64,000 bases of DNA, from contig PHCB01000014.1 of assembly GCA_002842095.1 (NCBI GenBank), positions 105,765-169,764 on the forward strand, written 5' to 3'. A program made the translations under genes and the position numbers. Source of the DNA: a candidate division BRC1 bacterium HGW-BRC1-1 (GTDB lineage Bacteria > Sumerlaeota > Sumerlaeia > Sumerlaeales > Sumerlaeaceae). Positions 45,945-55,088 of this stretch are shown one piece after another; position 1 is the first letter of the stretch; each line of letters opens with the position of its first letter. A model generated the notes under the pieces. It did not search any database. It saw nothing but the letters and a program-made list of their open reading frames with translations, and had not been told where the DNA came from.

Positions 45945-46940
45945 ATGAAACTTGGCTGCTCTTATTTTGGTAACCGCATTCTCAAGCACGTGCGCAAGGA
46001 CATGGAAGAGTTGCGCGATATGGGCTGCACCTTCGTGGTGCACACCTATAACGAGAACGACATGATGTTCTACCACCAGAACATGTGCGAAATGGTGGCC
46101 ATGACGCAGGAACTCGGCATGGAGGTCTACATCGATCCCTGGGGTGTGGGCAAAGTTTTCGGCGGGGAATCTTATTCCAACTTCGTGATGCAGAATCACG
46201 ACGCCTGCCAGATGGTCAGCGACGGTCGCGCCGCAGGCGCCGCTTGCCCGAACCATCCCCGCTTCCGTGAGTTCATGCGCGAGTGGACCGACCAGGCCGC
46301 CGCCACAGGCGCCGAGACGTTCTTCTGGGATGAACCGCATTTCTATGTGGTGGGTTGGGTGGGCACCCGCCCCGACACGTGGGGATGCTTGTGCGAGACC
46401 TGCCGCAAGCTCTTCACCGAACGCACAGGACTGCCCTTCCCGACCGAACGCACCCCCGAACTGAACAAATTCCAGGAAGACTGCATCTTCGAATTCCTGA
46501 GCGAGATGATCGCCTACGGCCACAGCAAGGGGCGCAAAAATGCATTGTGCGTGCTACCCAGCAAAGACCCCGAGCACAGCACCGCCAACTTCGGGCGCAT
46601 GGCTTCCATTCCCCATCTCGATATTTTTGGGACGGACCCGTACTGGGTCTCCTTCAAAAAGGACCTCGAAGAATTTGTCGGGGGGAACAGTCGCGAGGTT
46701 ATGCAGTTGTGCGAGAAGCATAACCTGGAAGCCCAAATCTGGATCCAGAATTTCCACGTGCCGGCGGGCCGCGAGCAGGAGATTGTCACCGCTACGGACC
46801 TCATTGTATCATCGGGGGTTAAGAACATCGCCGTCTGGGGCTTCGATGGTTGCAAACATATCTCCTGGATTCGCCCCGGAAACCCTGATCTGGCCTGGGC
46901 CAAGACGAAGGAAGCTTACGCTCGCGCACTGAAGGCGTGA
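45945..46940 (+). CDS. Glycosidase-like TIM-barrel protein with Cys motif, function unknown
   Basis: 331 residues from the ATG at 45945, which has AGGGAGG nine bases upstream; the frame is open 57 codons further through less regular sequence. It starts KLGCSYFGNRILKHVRKDMEEL. Alternating strands such as CTFVVHTYNENDMMFYHQN, MEVYIDPWGVGKVFGGES, AETFFWDEPHF, HLDIFGTDPYW and KNIAVWGFDG suggest a beta/alpha barrel with an acidic pair (WDEPHF) as in glycoside hydrolases. Just after it comes GCLCETCRKLFTERTG, a Cys-x-Cys-x-x-Cys motif that may bind metal. No signal peptide from this start, so it may be cytoplasmic. I cannot name the family; homologues in planctomycete-type genomes are expected. Confidence 0.68.
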   Translation: MKLGCSYFGNRILKHVRKDMEELRDMGCTFVVHTYNENDMMFYHQNMCEMVAMTQELGMEVYIDPWGVGKVFGGESYSNFVMQNHDACQMVSDGRAAGAACPNHPRFREFMREWTDQAAATGAETFFWDEPHFYVVGWVGTRPDTWGCLCETCRKLFTERTGLPFPTERTPELNKFQEDCIFEFLSEMIAYGHSKGRKNALCVLPSKDPEHSTANFGRMASIPHLDIFGTDPYWVSFKKDLEEFVGGNSREVMQLCEKHNLEAQIWIQNFHVPAGREQEIVTATDLIVSSGVKNIAVWGFDGCKHISWIRPGNPDLAWAKTKEAYARALKA

Positions 46941-47087
46941 AGTCCTCATCCTCTGAGATGTAGGTAGCGGGGAAGTTACCACTTATCCAGAGAAGCCGGT
47001 GTGCCGGAGGTTCTTTGGGCGGGTCGTGGGTTATCCGCGTCACCGCACAAGACCCTTCGATGCTCCGAGCGAAGTTGAGATTATTAC

Positions 47088-48194
47088 ATGAAGATGATGT
47101 TGGGTCGCGGATTTGCCACGACCATGTTGATGTTGTTGTTAGGCTATACGTTCACAGCGGCAGCTCAAACGCCGGGCGCACCATCGAATGCCAACCCCGT
47201 TGCGGACGTTGTTGAAGTACCCGATATTGAACCCTCCGAGCAGCCTGGACCGGGTGCCGGACGCACCGTTGCGGCGTCCAATGTACCCGCGAATCAAGCT
47301 GCGGTTGCGCGCCCCATTAACTTCCCGCGCGAGCAGGGCGACGATATGAACGTCCTAAAGCTGCAAATCTTTCTCGATTACCACGGCTACTCTGTGGGCG
47401 AGATTGATGGGCGCTGGGGTTACAACACGGGTCGCGCTCTGATCGTTTATCAGAAGAACAACAGCCTCGCCCCCACCGGCCAGATGGACGACCGCATTCT
47501 TGCCCGGCTCGATGGATTCTCCGACGCCTATCTGCTCTCCTGGACTCTGTCCGCAGAAGACCTGAAGGGCCCCTTCGGCTTCGTGCCCCGCGACTATTAT
47601 GCACAGTCAAAAATGAAATGGTTGCCCTACGAAGAAACGATCGAAAAACTCGGCGAACTTTTCCACGTCTCCCCCACACTTCTGCGCAAGCTGAACCCCG
47701 GAACAGATTTTAGTCGCCTCCAAGCCGGTCAGCGAATTCTTGTGCCGAATGTCGCCAACGGCATCGACGAGCAGAGGGGAAGCGTTGCGCTGGTCCGCAT
47801 TTCAAAGCACAACAAATGGACCGAAGCCTACGACAGCGCGGGACGGTTTATGTTTTATTTCCCCAGCACCCTGGGCGGCGAAAATGATCCGTTACCGTTG
47901 GGGACGTGGGCAGTCACGGTCGTAACGCCCAATCCTTACTTCACCCTGAAACCGAGCCTGTTCTGGGATCACGACAAAAACGACCCGGAAGCCCTGCTGC
48001 CTCCCGGCCCAAACAGCCCCGTGGGAGCCGTGTGGATCGGCACCTCGCGCAAGAGCGTGGGCATCCACGGCACACCAAATCCCGGAACCATCAGCCGCGG
48101 CGAATCCCACGGCTGCATCCGCCTGACCAACTGGGATGCCAAACAGCTTTCGGCACGCGTGAAGTCGGGGACGAAACTCGAATTCATCGAGTAG
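47088..48194 (+). CDS. L,D-transpeptidase with peptidoglycan-binding and LysM domains
   Basis: 368 residues. Signal peptide MKMMLGRGFATTMLMLLLGY, cleaved near TAAAQ-TP. A Pro/Ala-rich spacer follows. Residues about 85-140 are a PG_binding_1 domain (LKLQIFLDYHGYSVGEIDGRWGYNTGRALIVYQKNN). Residues about 180-225 are LysM-like (TIEKLGELFHVSPTLLRKLNPG...LQAGQRILVP). The YkuD catalytic domain spans about 235-368, with the nucleophile in SRGESHGCIRLTNWDA preceded by KSVGIHGTPNP. It cross-links peptidoglycan 3-3 or attaches proteins to it. An intrinsic terminator follows. Confidence 0.93.
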   Translation: MKMMLGRGFATTMLMLLLGYTFTAAAQTPGAPSNANPVADVVEVPDIEPSEQPGPGAGRTVAASNVPANQAAVARPINFPREQGDDMNVLKLQIFLDYHGYSVGEIDGRWGYNTGRALIVYQKNNSLAPTGQMDDRILARLDGFSDAYLLSWTLSAEDLKGPFGFVPRDYYAQSKMKWLPYEETIEKLGELFHVSPTLLRKLNPGTDFSRLQAGQRILVPNVANGIDEQRGSVALVRISKHNKWTEAYDSAGRFMFYFPSTLGGENDPLPLGTWAVTVVTPNPYFTLKPSLFWDHDKNDPEALLPPGPNSPVGAVWIGTSRKSVGIHGTPNPGTISRGESHGCIRLTNWDAKQLSARVKSGTKLEFIE

Positions 48195-48210
48195 CACAAG
48201 CGTATCTTAT

Positions 48211-48256
48211 GGCCGGGTAACGATCGGATGGATCGTTTGCCCGGCCTCTTTTTTTT
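48211..48256 (+). terminator. Intrinsic terminator after the L,D-transpeptidase gene
   Basis: GGCCGGG (48211-48217) pairs with CCCGGCC (48240-48246), with an inner stem CGATC/GATCG; TCTTTTTTTT follows to 48256. It separates this gene from aguB. Confidence 0.85.
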
Positions 48257-48296
48257 GAACCCAACACTAATTGAATCCATCGGAGGGAAGTCGACA

Positions 48297-49190
48297 ATGC
48301 CTGAAGGAAAGTTCACCATCGCCGCCATTCAGATGTCGTGTTCCTCCGACACCGATGCGAATCTCGCCAAGGCGTGTGACCTTGTGGCAGAAGCGGCGCG
48401 CAAGGGCGCGAAGGTGATCTGCCTGCCTGAACTTTTCCGATCACCCTATTTTTGCCAGAGCCAAAACGCCGACACTTGCAACCTCGCCGAGCCTATTCCC
48501 GGGCCGTCGACCGGGGCCCTTGGCAAAGTTGCGAAGGCGCACGACGTCACCGTGGTTGCTTCGCTCTTCGAGCGCCGTGCGGCGGGTTTGTACCACAATA
48601 CCGTAGCCATGCTCTCCCCTGCGGGTGAAGTGCAGGGCATCTACCGCAAGATGCACATCCCCGACGACCCGCTCTTTTTCGAGAAGTATTACTTCACCCC
48701 CGGCGACACCGGTTTCCGCGCCTTTGACACGCCAGCCGGCAAAGTGGGAACGCTCATCTGCTGGGACCAATGGTACCCCGAGGCTGCGCGCATCACGGCG
48801 CTCATGGGTGCCAACGTCATCTTTTATCCCACGGCCATCGGATGGCATCCCGCTGAAAAAGCCGAATACGGCGAGCGCCAAACCAGCGCCTGGACCACCA
48901 TGCAACGCAGCCACGCCATCGCGAACGGCGTGTATGTGGCGGCAGTGAACCGCGTGGGACTTGAAATAGATTCAGCCGGGGGCGATGGGATCGAGTTCTG
49001 GGGCGGCAGCTTCATCTGCGACCCCTTCGGAGTAGTGCTGGCGCAAGCGGGCGCGGACACCGAAGAAATCCTGTACGCCGAAGTGGACCCCGCCACACAG
49101 GAATACACCCGCCGCAACTGGCCCTTCCTGCGAGACCGCCGCATAGACGCCTACGGCCCCATCACCGAACGGTTCCTCGACACGAAATAG
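48297..49190 (+). CDS. aguB: N-carbamoylputrescine amidase
   Basis: 297 residues from the ATG at 48297 with CGGAGGGA upstream. It is a nitrilase-fold amidohydrolase that turns N-carbamoylputrescine into putrescine, ammonia and CO2. The catalytic triad is visible: Glu in ICLPELFRSPYFCQ, Lys in GIYRKMHIPDDP and Cys in TLICWDQWYPEAAR. YRKMHIPDDPLFFEKYYFTPGDTGF is diagnostic of this subfamily. It works with the agmatine deiminase encoded at 19034-20152. It follows the L,D-transpeptidase terminator, so it has its own promoter. Confidence 0.94.
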   Translation: MPEGKFTIAAIQMSCSSDTDANLAKACDLVAEAARKGAKVICLPELFRSPYFCQSQNADTCNLAEPIPGPSTGALGKVAKAHDVTVVASLFERRAAGLYHNTVAMLSPAGEVQGIYRKMHIPDDPLFFEKYYFTPGDTGFRAFDTPAGKVGTLICWDQWYPEAARITALMGANVIFYPTAIGWHPAEKAEYGERQTSAWTTMQRSHAIANGVYVAAVNRVGLEIDSAGGDGIEFWGGSFICDPFGVVLAQAGADTEEILYAEVDPATQEYTRRNWPFLRDRRIDAYGPITERFLDTK

Positions 49191-49277
49191 TCTAAGAAGT
49201 CGCATTTTGATCTTTTCTTAGCGGCGAGAACATTTACGGCTTGCGAGGCAAACTCTTGTCACAACTCCTTCAATTTC

Positions 49278-51221
49278 ATGACAAGTCATCTCCCCCCCCA
49301 TCAGGACAATTCGGAAACGCTGAGCCTGTCAGCGATCTTCCCCTTTGCTCAATCAACCAGTTCTGAAGGAACTCCCTTCCAAATAAAAAGTCTCCAATGG
49401 AGTGCCCCCTCGGAAGAACTAACCAGCGCCTTCGAGGCGTTTGCCGAAGCGCTCCTGGAGCAAGGTGTCGCAACCGACAATGGTGGCATGACTTTCCGTG
49501 CTTCGGTTGAGCCTCTCGATTGTCGCATCCGGCCAAGCCGTTATCGTGATGCCCTCCTTGCTGAAGCCTATGAACTCACGCTCGACCCGGATGGAATCTG
49601 TCTTCGGGGTGCAACACCACCCGGCGTTTTCCGAGGGATGATGTCTCTGGTGCGGGCTGTGGCCAGCGCCCCCTTCCTACGGGCGGGGATCGTGACCGAT
49701 TGGCCCGAGTTGGCAACACGCATGATCATGCTCGACCCCGCGCGACAAAACGAAAACTTTGGTTACTATCGGCGCGTCATTCGGTGGGCAGCTCGTTATG
49801 GTATCAATACCATTCTTGTCCACCTGACCGACGACCAGACATCCTGCCTCCACCACGAAGATTATCCTGAACTGATGCATCCTCATGCCTGGACTCGCGA
49901 GGACATCCATGAGTTGCGCAATTACGCTCGATTTTATCATGTGGAGTTGATTCCGGAAATCGAATCGTTCGGTCATGCGCACATGTTCAACAGACGGGCC
50001 GACTACACTGATTTTCTTCACGAAGACCGGGGAACGACACCGAGACCCGACTGGGCCGAAGACCCCATCGCTGGTCACACTAATGTCCTTTGTCCAGCGT
50101 CTGAAAAATCTCTGCATTACATTGACCAAATGCTCGGAAACGCGGCGGAGTCATTCGACCATCCAATGCTCCACCTCGGATTCGACGAGGTCGATATGAC
50201 GCAGTGCTCGCGCTGCGAGAATCGCTTTTCCGGGGTGTCACGAGCAGAGTGGTTCCGCCGGCATCTGCTTGCCTGCCACGCATTAGCAGCGAAACACGGG
50301 CGGCGTTCAGCTTTTTGGGGCGATATGCTGCTCAGCAATCCGGAAATAATGGAAGGTCTACCGGCGGAAGAAATCACGATCTTTGACTGGCATTACAACA
50401 GCGATGTCTCATCCGATTCTGCTGAACTTTTCAAGCAGTTGGGTTTCGAGGTTATCGCCTCCCCATCGCTGGTTTGTTACCCTCACATCATCTTACCCTC
50501 GAACCAAAACCTCGCCAACATTCGGAACTTCGCAGCCATTGCCTGCTCGTCAGATTTGGCTGGTCTCAACACGACCGTATGGATACCCCAAAGAACCATG
50601 TCTGATGTACTGTGGGTGGGACTTGCCTACGCGGGAGCGCTGGCATGGTCTGCAGGGAGCGGGCCGTCGTCCGGCGACGATGTCATCATCGCTCAGGTGG
50701 GAAGGGATTTATTTGGTCTTTCCGACGGCGTTCGGTTTTGTGAAACCTTCAAAGCATTGTCTTCTCTGACACTTTCACTGCCCGAGTTGCATCTATGCGC
50801 CTGGGCTGATGATGACGGTCTGGATAAAGCTGCAGGAAATGCCGCCAGCCGAGCAGCCGATGACACTGTTCGTTGCGCCAAACTCGACAACGTTTGCAAC
50901 GCGTTGGAGGCCATGACGCCCGATGTGAAGCGAGAACACGATGCCTTCTTCGCTCTCCTGCACTCAGCCGAAATGATCCGGTATGCCCTGCAACATCTGC
51001 AAGCCGCAGAGAGGGCGAAAACATCTGACGATTCCGCCGTGCAGAAACTCGATCTATGCTGCATCAAGATCATTGGATGGATTGAAGATGATTGGGAAAA
51101 AAACCGTTTCTCCGACGATCCCAACCGCGAAGGAATCCATCTGCCCAATCAACATCTCCTCCACATTTTCAAGCAGATGCATCGCTATCACCAACTGTTG
51201 TTGGCCCGATGGAAGGGCTGA
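49278..51221 (+). CDS. GH20-like family glycosidase (beta-N-acetylhexosaminidase type)
   Basis: 647 residues. Residues about 15-140 form a GH20b-like N domain (AYELTLDPDGICLRGATPPGVFRGMMSLVRAV). The barrel follows: RMIMLDPARQNENFGYYRRVIRWAARYGINTILVHLTDDQ and HVELIPEIESFGHAHMFN. The H-x-G-x-D-E catalytic pair is LHLGFDEVD near residue 300. It is followed by QCSRCENRF, a short Cys pair. AFWGDMLL and FDWHYNSD continue the barrel. The C-terminal 200 residues are helical. No signal peptide is seen. It probably cleaves terminal N-acetylhexosamine or a related sugar, but the usual Trp substrate box is not obvious. Confidence 0.78.
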   Translation: MTSHLPPHQDNSETLSLSAIFPFAQSTSSEGTPFQIKSLQWSAPSEELTSAFEAFAEALLEQGVATDNGGMTFRASVEPLDCRIRPSRYRDALLAEAYELTLDPDGICLRGATPPGVFRGMMSLVRAVASAPFLRAGIVTDWPELATRMIMLDPARQNENFGYYRRVIRWAARYGINTILVHLTDDQTSCLHHEDYPELMHPHAWTREDIHELRNYARFYHVELIPEIESFGHAHMFNRRADYTDFLHEDRGTTPRPDWAEDPIAGHTNVLCPASEKSLHYIDQMLGNAAESFDHPMLHLGFDEVDMTQCSRCENRFSGVSRAEWFRRHLLACHALAAKHGRRSAFWGDMLLSNPEIMEGLPAEEITIFDWHYNSDVSSDSAELFKQLGFEVIASPSLVCYPHIILPSNQNLANIRNFAAIACSSDLAGLNTTVWIPQRTMSDVLWVGLAYAGALAWSAGSGPSSGDDVIIAQVGRDLFGLSDGVRFCETFKALSSLTLSLPELHLCAWADDDGLDKAAGNAASRAADDTVRCAKLDNVCNALEAMTPDVKREHDAFFALLHSAEMIRYALQHLQAAERAKTSDDSAVQKLDLCCIKIIGWIEDDWEKNRFSDDPNREGIHLPNQHLLHIFKQMHRYHQLLLARWKG

Positions 51222-51255
51222 AATTCTTCTCCACAGTAATATCTCGCGGCAGGTC

Positions 51256-51966
51256 TCACCCAAACTCCCGCCCTTCACCCGCCTCTTCGTACGTCACTCC
51301 GTCGCGAATGTGATAGATGCGCTTAAATGTCGGGATGATTTTTTCGTCGTGGGTCACCACGATGATGGCCGTCTCGTAACGTTTGGCCATGTCATTGAGA
51401 ATGCGAATCACCGCCAGCGCGCGTTCGGTATCCAGGGGCGCGGTGGGTTCGTCGGCGAGAATCACCGGTGGCCGGTTCACCAACCCGCGGGCAATGGCCA
51501 CGCGCTGTTGCTCGCCGCCCGAAAGCTGGGACGGCATCGCCTGCGCCCGATGCTGAACGTCCAGCGCCGTCAGTAACTCCATCGCCCGCTGGCGCGATTC
51601 GCCGTTGCGCTGCCCTGCAAGCATGGGCAGCAGCGCTACGTTGTCGGTCACGTCGAGAAATGGGATCAGGTAAGGTGCCTGAAAGATGAACCCGATCTTG
51701 TCGCGCCGTAGAGCACGCAGGTCCCGCACCAACCACTTATCGTCATAAATTGTCTCATCGCCCAAAATCATCCGGCCCGCCGTCGGCTCGATCACCGCAC
51801 CAAGGCATTTCAACAACGTCGTTTTGCCCGAGCCCGACGGACCGATCAGCCCCACCACTTCGCCGGGAGCGACTTCCATATTCACGTTCTTCAGTGCATC
51901 AACGGCCGTGTCGCCCTTGCCGTAACGCTTACGAAGACCTTCTATGCGGATACCCTTTTTGATCAT
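51256..51966 (-). CDS. ABC transporter ATP-binding protein (LolD/MacB type)
   Basis: 236 residues from the ATG at 51966, which has GGAGGG upstream; the open frame runs 63 codons further inside the permease gene. Walker [20 protein letters not shown] near residue 42, Q-loop [10 protein letters not shown], signature [16 protein letters not shown] and Walker [12 protein letters not shown] are intact. It would power the FtsX-type permease encoded immediately before (1 bp gap). The last gene of a four-gene tetR operon. Confidence 0.93.
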   Translation of the reverse strand: MIKKGIRIEGLRKRYGKGDTAVDALKNVNMEVAPGEVVGLIGPSGSGKTTLLKCLGAVIEPTAGRMILGDETIYDDKWLVRDLRALRRDKIGFIFQAPYLIPFLDVTDNVALLPMLAGQRNGESRQRAMELLTALDVQHRAQAMPSQLSGGEQQRVAIARGLVNRPPVILADEPTAPLDTERALAVIRILNDMAKRYETAIIVVTHDEKIIPTFKRIYHIRDGVTYEEAGEGREFG

Positions 51967-51967
51967 G

Positions 51968-53173
51968 TCACCCTCCAATCGCCTCGGCAGGATCGACACG
52001 CAAAGCGGCGCGAATGGCGATGAGGCTGGACAGGATACAGATGAAAACCACGATGCCGAATCCAGCCGCAGAATCGAGCGGTTCGAGCAGCACATACTTG
52101 GGGAAGATGGGTGCCATAAAAAGAGTGGCCGTGATTTTTCCCACCACAAAACCAATCGTACCCAGCGCGATGGACTGTTGGAGAATCATCGACGCGATGG
52201 TGCGGTTGCGGGTGCCGATCAATTTCAGCACCGCAATTTCGCGTATCTTGCCCAGAGTGAGCGTGTAAATAATGAATGCCACAATGGCCGTGCTGACAAT
52301 GGACAGGATGACGAGGAACATAAAAATTTGCCGCGACGATGTCGCAATCAATTTGCCGGTCAGAATCTCTCCCATCTGATCGCGCGTGTAAACAGTCAGC
52401 CGTTTCCACCGGCGAATCATCTCCGCAACTTCCTCCGGTTGCGTGCCCGGAGCGAGTTGCACCAGAACCGCGTTCACATACGCGTTGGTGCTCTGTGATG
52501 CCGTCACTGCGTCCAGCAGGTCCGGCATTCCCGGTCGGTTAAAAGCCGGGCTTTCGGCGGTGCGGCGGCGTTGCTGGCGGATGGCGTCGTTGTCCTTCAG
52601 GAACTGCGCTTCCTGCGCGTCCTTGAGGGGGATGAAAATCATGGGATCCCCACCCGAGGAAACCATGCGTCGCGTCAGTCCCACCACCTCATATAAATTG
52701 CGTCGAATCTGCAACTGGTCCCCCAGCTTGAATCCGGAGGCGATGTCGGCCACAGCCTCGTAGTGGCTGCGGGTAATCTGCCGCCCTGCCACAAGATACG
52801 GGGGCCACCCCGGCGTACCGGCCTCCCCGGGAGTAATGCCCGTCACCATGGCTCTCACGTCGCGATCCCCTTCGCGCACCTGCATGGTGAGATAAGTCAC
52901 GTTGGCAGTGCGGGCCACGCCGGGCATTGCGGCAATCCCCCGCCAGGTGTCTTCAAAAATACTCGACGGCTCTGCGTAGGGACCCAGCGTATCCTGCTGA
53001 ACCACCCAAAGGTCGGCGCTGCTGTTATCCATCAGAACCTTGGCGTCGTCCACCATGCCGCGATAAATCCCCGCCATGGAAAGCGTCACCCCGATCAACA
53101 GGCCAAGGCCCATCCCAGTGAAAACAAACTTCCCCCAGCCGTGCATGATGTCGCGTCCGGCAAGGCTGATCAT
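51968..53173 (-). CDS. ABC transporter permease (FtsX/MacB/DevC type)
   Basis: 401 residues. One N-terminal helix (VFTGMGLGLLIGVTLSMAGIYRGMVDDA), a large periplasmic part (about 40-275) and three C-terminal helices (IFMFLVILSIVSTAIVAFIIYTL, IALGTIGFVVGKITATLFM, GFGIVVFICILSSLIAIRAAL) form the FtsX layout. LIGTRNRTIASMIL is the usual coupling segment before helix 3. With the HlyD-like adaptor upstream it resembles DevBCA/MacAB exporters. The ATG overlaps the adaptor stop by 4 bp. Confidence 0.9.
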   Translation of the reverse strand: MISLAGRDIMHGWGKFVFTGMGLGLLIGVTLSMAGIYRGMVDDAKVLMDNSSADLWVVQQDTLGPYAEPSSIFEDTWRGIAAMPGVARTANVTYLTMQVREGDRDVRAMVTGITPGEAGTPGWPPYLVAGRQITRSHYEAVADIASGFKLGDQLQIRRNLYEVVGLTRRMVSSGGDPMIFIPLKDAQEAQFLKDNDAIRQQRRRTAESPAFNRPGMPDLLDAVTASQSTNAYVNAVLVQLAPGTQPEEVAEMIRRWKRLTVYTRDQMGEILTGKLIATSSRQIFMFLVILSIVSTAIVAFIIYTLTLGKIREIAVLKLIGTRNRTIASMILQQSIALGTIGFVVGKITATLFMAPIFPKYVLLEPLDSAAGFGIVVFICILSSLIAIRAALRVDPAEAIGG

Positions 53174-54318
53174 TTCTTAACTCCGGGAAGGCGGTCGACC
53201 ACCGAAATGCTGCTGCTGTCATGCAGAGCTTTCGTGCTGTAATGAACCACTCGATCGCCAACGGAAACACCCTCGCGCACCTGTGCCCGACCTTCCAGAT
53301 CCGTAACACCCACCCTGACGGGAACAAACTCCAGCTCGTCGCCCGAGACTTTCCAGACCCCCACGTCTCCGTTTCTTCGCTGGATGGCGGCGTTAGGCAC
53401 CACGGGTCCCTCCGGCAACGGTGGCAGCAAAACCGTTACCTGCGCCAACTCACCCAGAGGCGGCAAATTTTCCAACGCCTTCTCGAACACGACCTTGCCC
53501 AGGGTTTCCTCGGTCACTGCATCGGCCAGAGGCTCCACCCGAAACACATGGCCCGATTGGATTTCGCCACCCTGCGAGCGAAGCTCGATCTTTGCAGGGA
53601 GGTCCGCCGCCAATCCCTGCGCATGAATCTGATCAAAGCGCACGTTCACCCAAAGCGAGGTGGGGTCGATAACCTCCACAACCGCCTGACCAGCCACCAC
53701 GGTCGTTCCCGGCTCGGCGTTGCGCACCACCACCAGACCATCCACGGGTGCCTTCAGATGTAAATTTTCGCGCTGTGCGGTAAGGGCGTCACCTTCTGCC
53801 TTTAGGCGGGCAAGTTCCTCCTCCGATGCGGTAAGCCCCGCTTCGGCTATTTTCAATTCCTGTCGTTTGGTGGAGACCACTTCCTCGCTCACGGAATTCG
53901 CTTTGCCCAGTTCCTCGTAGCGGCGATCCTGCGAACGGGCAAAAGTTGTCCGCGACTGAGCTTCAACCAGCTGCGCCTGGGAACGCTTCAAAGCCGCACT
54001 CTGGGCACGAATGCGCTCGTCTAAATCCACCGGGTCCATTTCGCCGAGCGTCTGTCCGGCTTTAACGCGGTCGCCCACATCAACCGCCAGAGACAGAACA
54101 CGTCCGGCAAAGGTTGGGCCAATCTTATACGTGTAACGGGCTTCGATGGTGCCAATACCAAAAAGCGATGGCGAAATACTTGCGCTCTTAACAGTGGTCA
54201 GCACCACGGGAACCGGTGCCAGGGGGCCGGACCTCACCGCGACATAAACGAAAAGGACTAACAAGGGAACAAGCACCATGGCCATCGCCAGAGTGCGCTT
54301 CTGGAAAGGTGCTTTCAT
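53170..54318 (-). CDS. HlyD/MacA-family membrane fusion protein
   Basis: 382 residues. One N-terminal membrane helix (LAMAMVLVPLLVLFVYVAV), then a lipoyl-like half (TYKIGPTFAGRVLSLAVDVGDRVKAGQTL), a coiled-coil hairpin rich in Arg, Gln and Glu (about 90-190), the second lipoyl half (LHLKAPVDGLVVVRNAEPGTTV), and a beta-barrel plus membrane-proximal domain. It links the FtsX-type permease to the periplasm or outer membrane. It overlaps both neighbours by 4 bp, so translation of tetR, adaptor and permease is coupled. Confidence 0.92.
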   Translation of the reverse strand: MKAPFQKRTLAMAMVLVPLLVLFVYVAVRSGPLAPVPVVLTTVKSASISPSLFGIGTIEARYTYKIGPTFAGRVLSLAVDVGDRVKAGQTLGEMDPVDLDERIRAQSAALKRSQAQLVEAQSRTTFARSQDRRYEELGKANSVSEEVVSTKRQELKIAEAGLTASEEELARLKAEGDALTAQRENLHLKAPVDGLVVVRNAEPGTTVVAGQAVVEVIDPTSLWVNVRFDQIHAQGLAADLPAKIELRSQGGEIQSGHVFRVEPLADAVTEETLGKVVFEKALENLPPLGELAQVTVLLPPLPEGPVVPNAAIQRRNGDVGVWKVSGDELEFVPVRVGVTDLEGRAQVREGVSVGDRVVHYSTKALHDSSSISVVDRLPGVKK

Positions 54319-54926
54319 GGCACTCGCCTCTCAATTCCGCATTCAAAAACATGATAAACCGCATCTGCGTTGCGAAGAATCCAATCCGGGTCGGGAGCCA
54401 GTAAGGATTGAAACACCAGCCCTTGAATCGTGCCGAGGAAGAGAGACGCAGCAGCATCTTCGTTGAGATCCGAAGCGAGGTCTCCGCAAGTTTTTCCATT
54501 TTGTATCACCACCCCAAGTAGTTTGCGATAATGTCCCATAAGGGTCTGCACGACTACCTTGGGGCCGGTTGGTCCCGTCCGCTGCAACTCTCCGAAAAGC
54601 AAGCGAGGCATCCCCGGATGCTGGCTCACAAACTCGATGTGGGAATGGAACATCGCCCTGAGGGCGGCCTTGGGGGAAGGATTCTCCGCGGCGGCAACTT
54701 GTATGCGAGAAATTAATCTTTCCGATACCCACTCCATCACGGACTTCAGGATGGCCTCTTTGGTCGGGAAGTGCCGAAAGAGCGCGCCCTGGGTCAACCC
54801 CATGCGCTCCGCGATGGCCGAAGTCGTAATGTCGCTCGGGTTCTTTTCCCCCGCCAGATCGACCACGGTCTGAACCGTCTCCGCCCGACGTTCATCCGCC
54901 GAAAGATATTTTTCTTTTTTCCTCAT
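54315..54926 (-). CDS. TetR-family regulator of the ABC exporter operon
   Basis: 203 residues. The N-terminal DNA-binding domain reads RRAETVQTVVDLAGEKNPSDITTSAIAERMGLTQGALFRHFPTKEAILKSV; the helix-turn-helix is near residues 35-60. The C-terminal domain is helical and ligand-binding. GAGGAA precedes the ATG. It is the first gene of tetR-adaptor-permease-ATPase and probably represses its own operon. Confidence 0.92.
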   Translation of the reverse strand: MRKKEKYLSADERRAETVQTVVDLAGEKNPSDITTSAIAERMGLTQGALFRHFPTKEAILKSVMEWVSERLISRIQVAAAENPSPKAALRAMFHSHIEFVSQHPGMPRLLFGELQRTGPTGPKVVVQTLMGHYRKLLGVVIQNGKTCGDLASDLNEDAAASLFLGTIQGLVFQSLLAPDPDWILRNADAVYHVFECGIERRVP

Positions 54927-54942
54927 TTGAATTCCTCGGTCA

Positions 54943-54962
54943 AAGTTAGTAATCGGTCACTT
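54943..54962. promoter_or_regulatory. Candidate TetR operator for the ABC exporter operon
   Basis: AAGTTAGTAATCGGTCACTT is an imperfect 20-bp palindrome (AAGT...ACTT outer arms), 16 bp before the tetR start. The 7-mer TCGGTCA occurs twice here (54936-54942 and 54953-54959), 17 bp apart. Position suits autoregulation; the site is inferred. Confidence 0.3.
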
Positions 54963-55043
54963 GCTTTATTCTTTGGCTTTTTGTGGAGGCCCCCTTTTGG
55001 CGAAGGAAATCTTTTATGAAGATTTTCGAGAAAAGCCTGTTTG

Positions 55044-55059
55044 TACCGACCAGACGGTT
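55044..55059. promoter_or_regulatory. Candidate TetR operator before the RND operon
   Basis: TACCGACCAGACGGTT is an imperfect palindrome resembling the TACCGACC-GGTCGGTA type used by many TetR regulators of RND pumps (13 of 16 positions). It lies 30 bp before the second tetR start, in the likely promoter. Confidence 0.4.
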
Positions 55060-55088
55060 TTTTTAAGGACGGCACCAAGACTCTCATC

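Noticed and set aside
55041..55088. Upstream start for the second TetR gene
   Set aside because: The earlier in-frame start would place coding sequence across the likely promoter and operator; the later ATG fits the family start.
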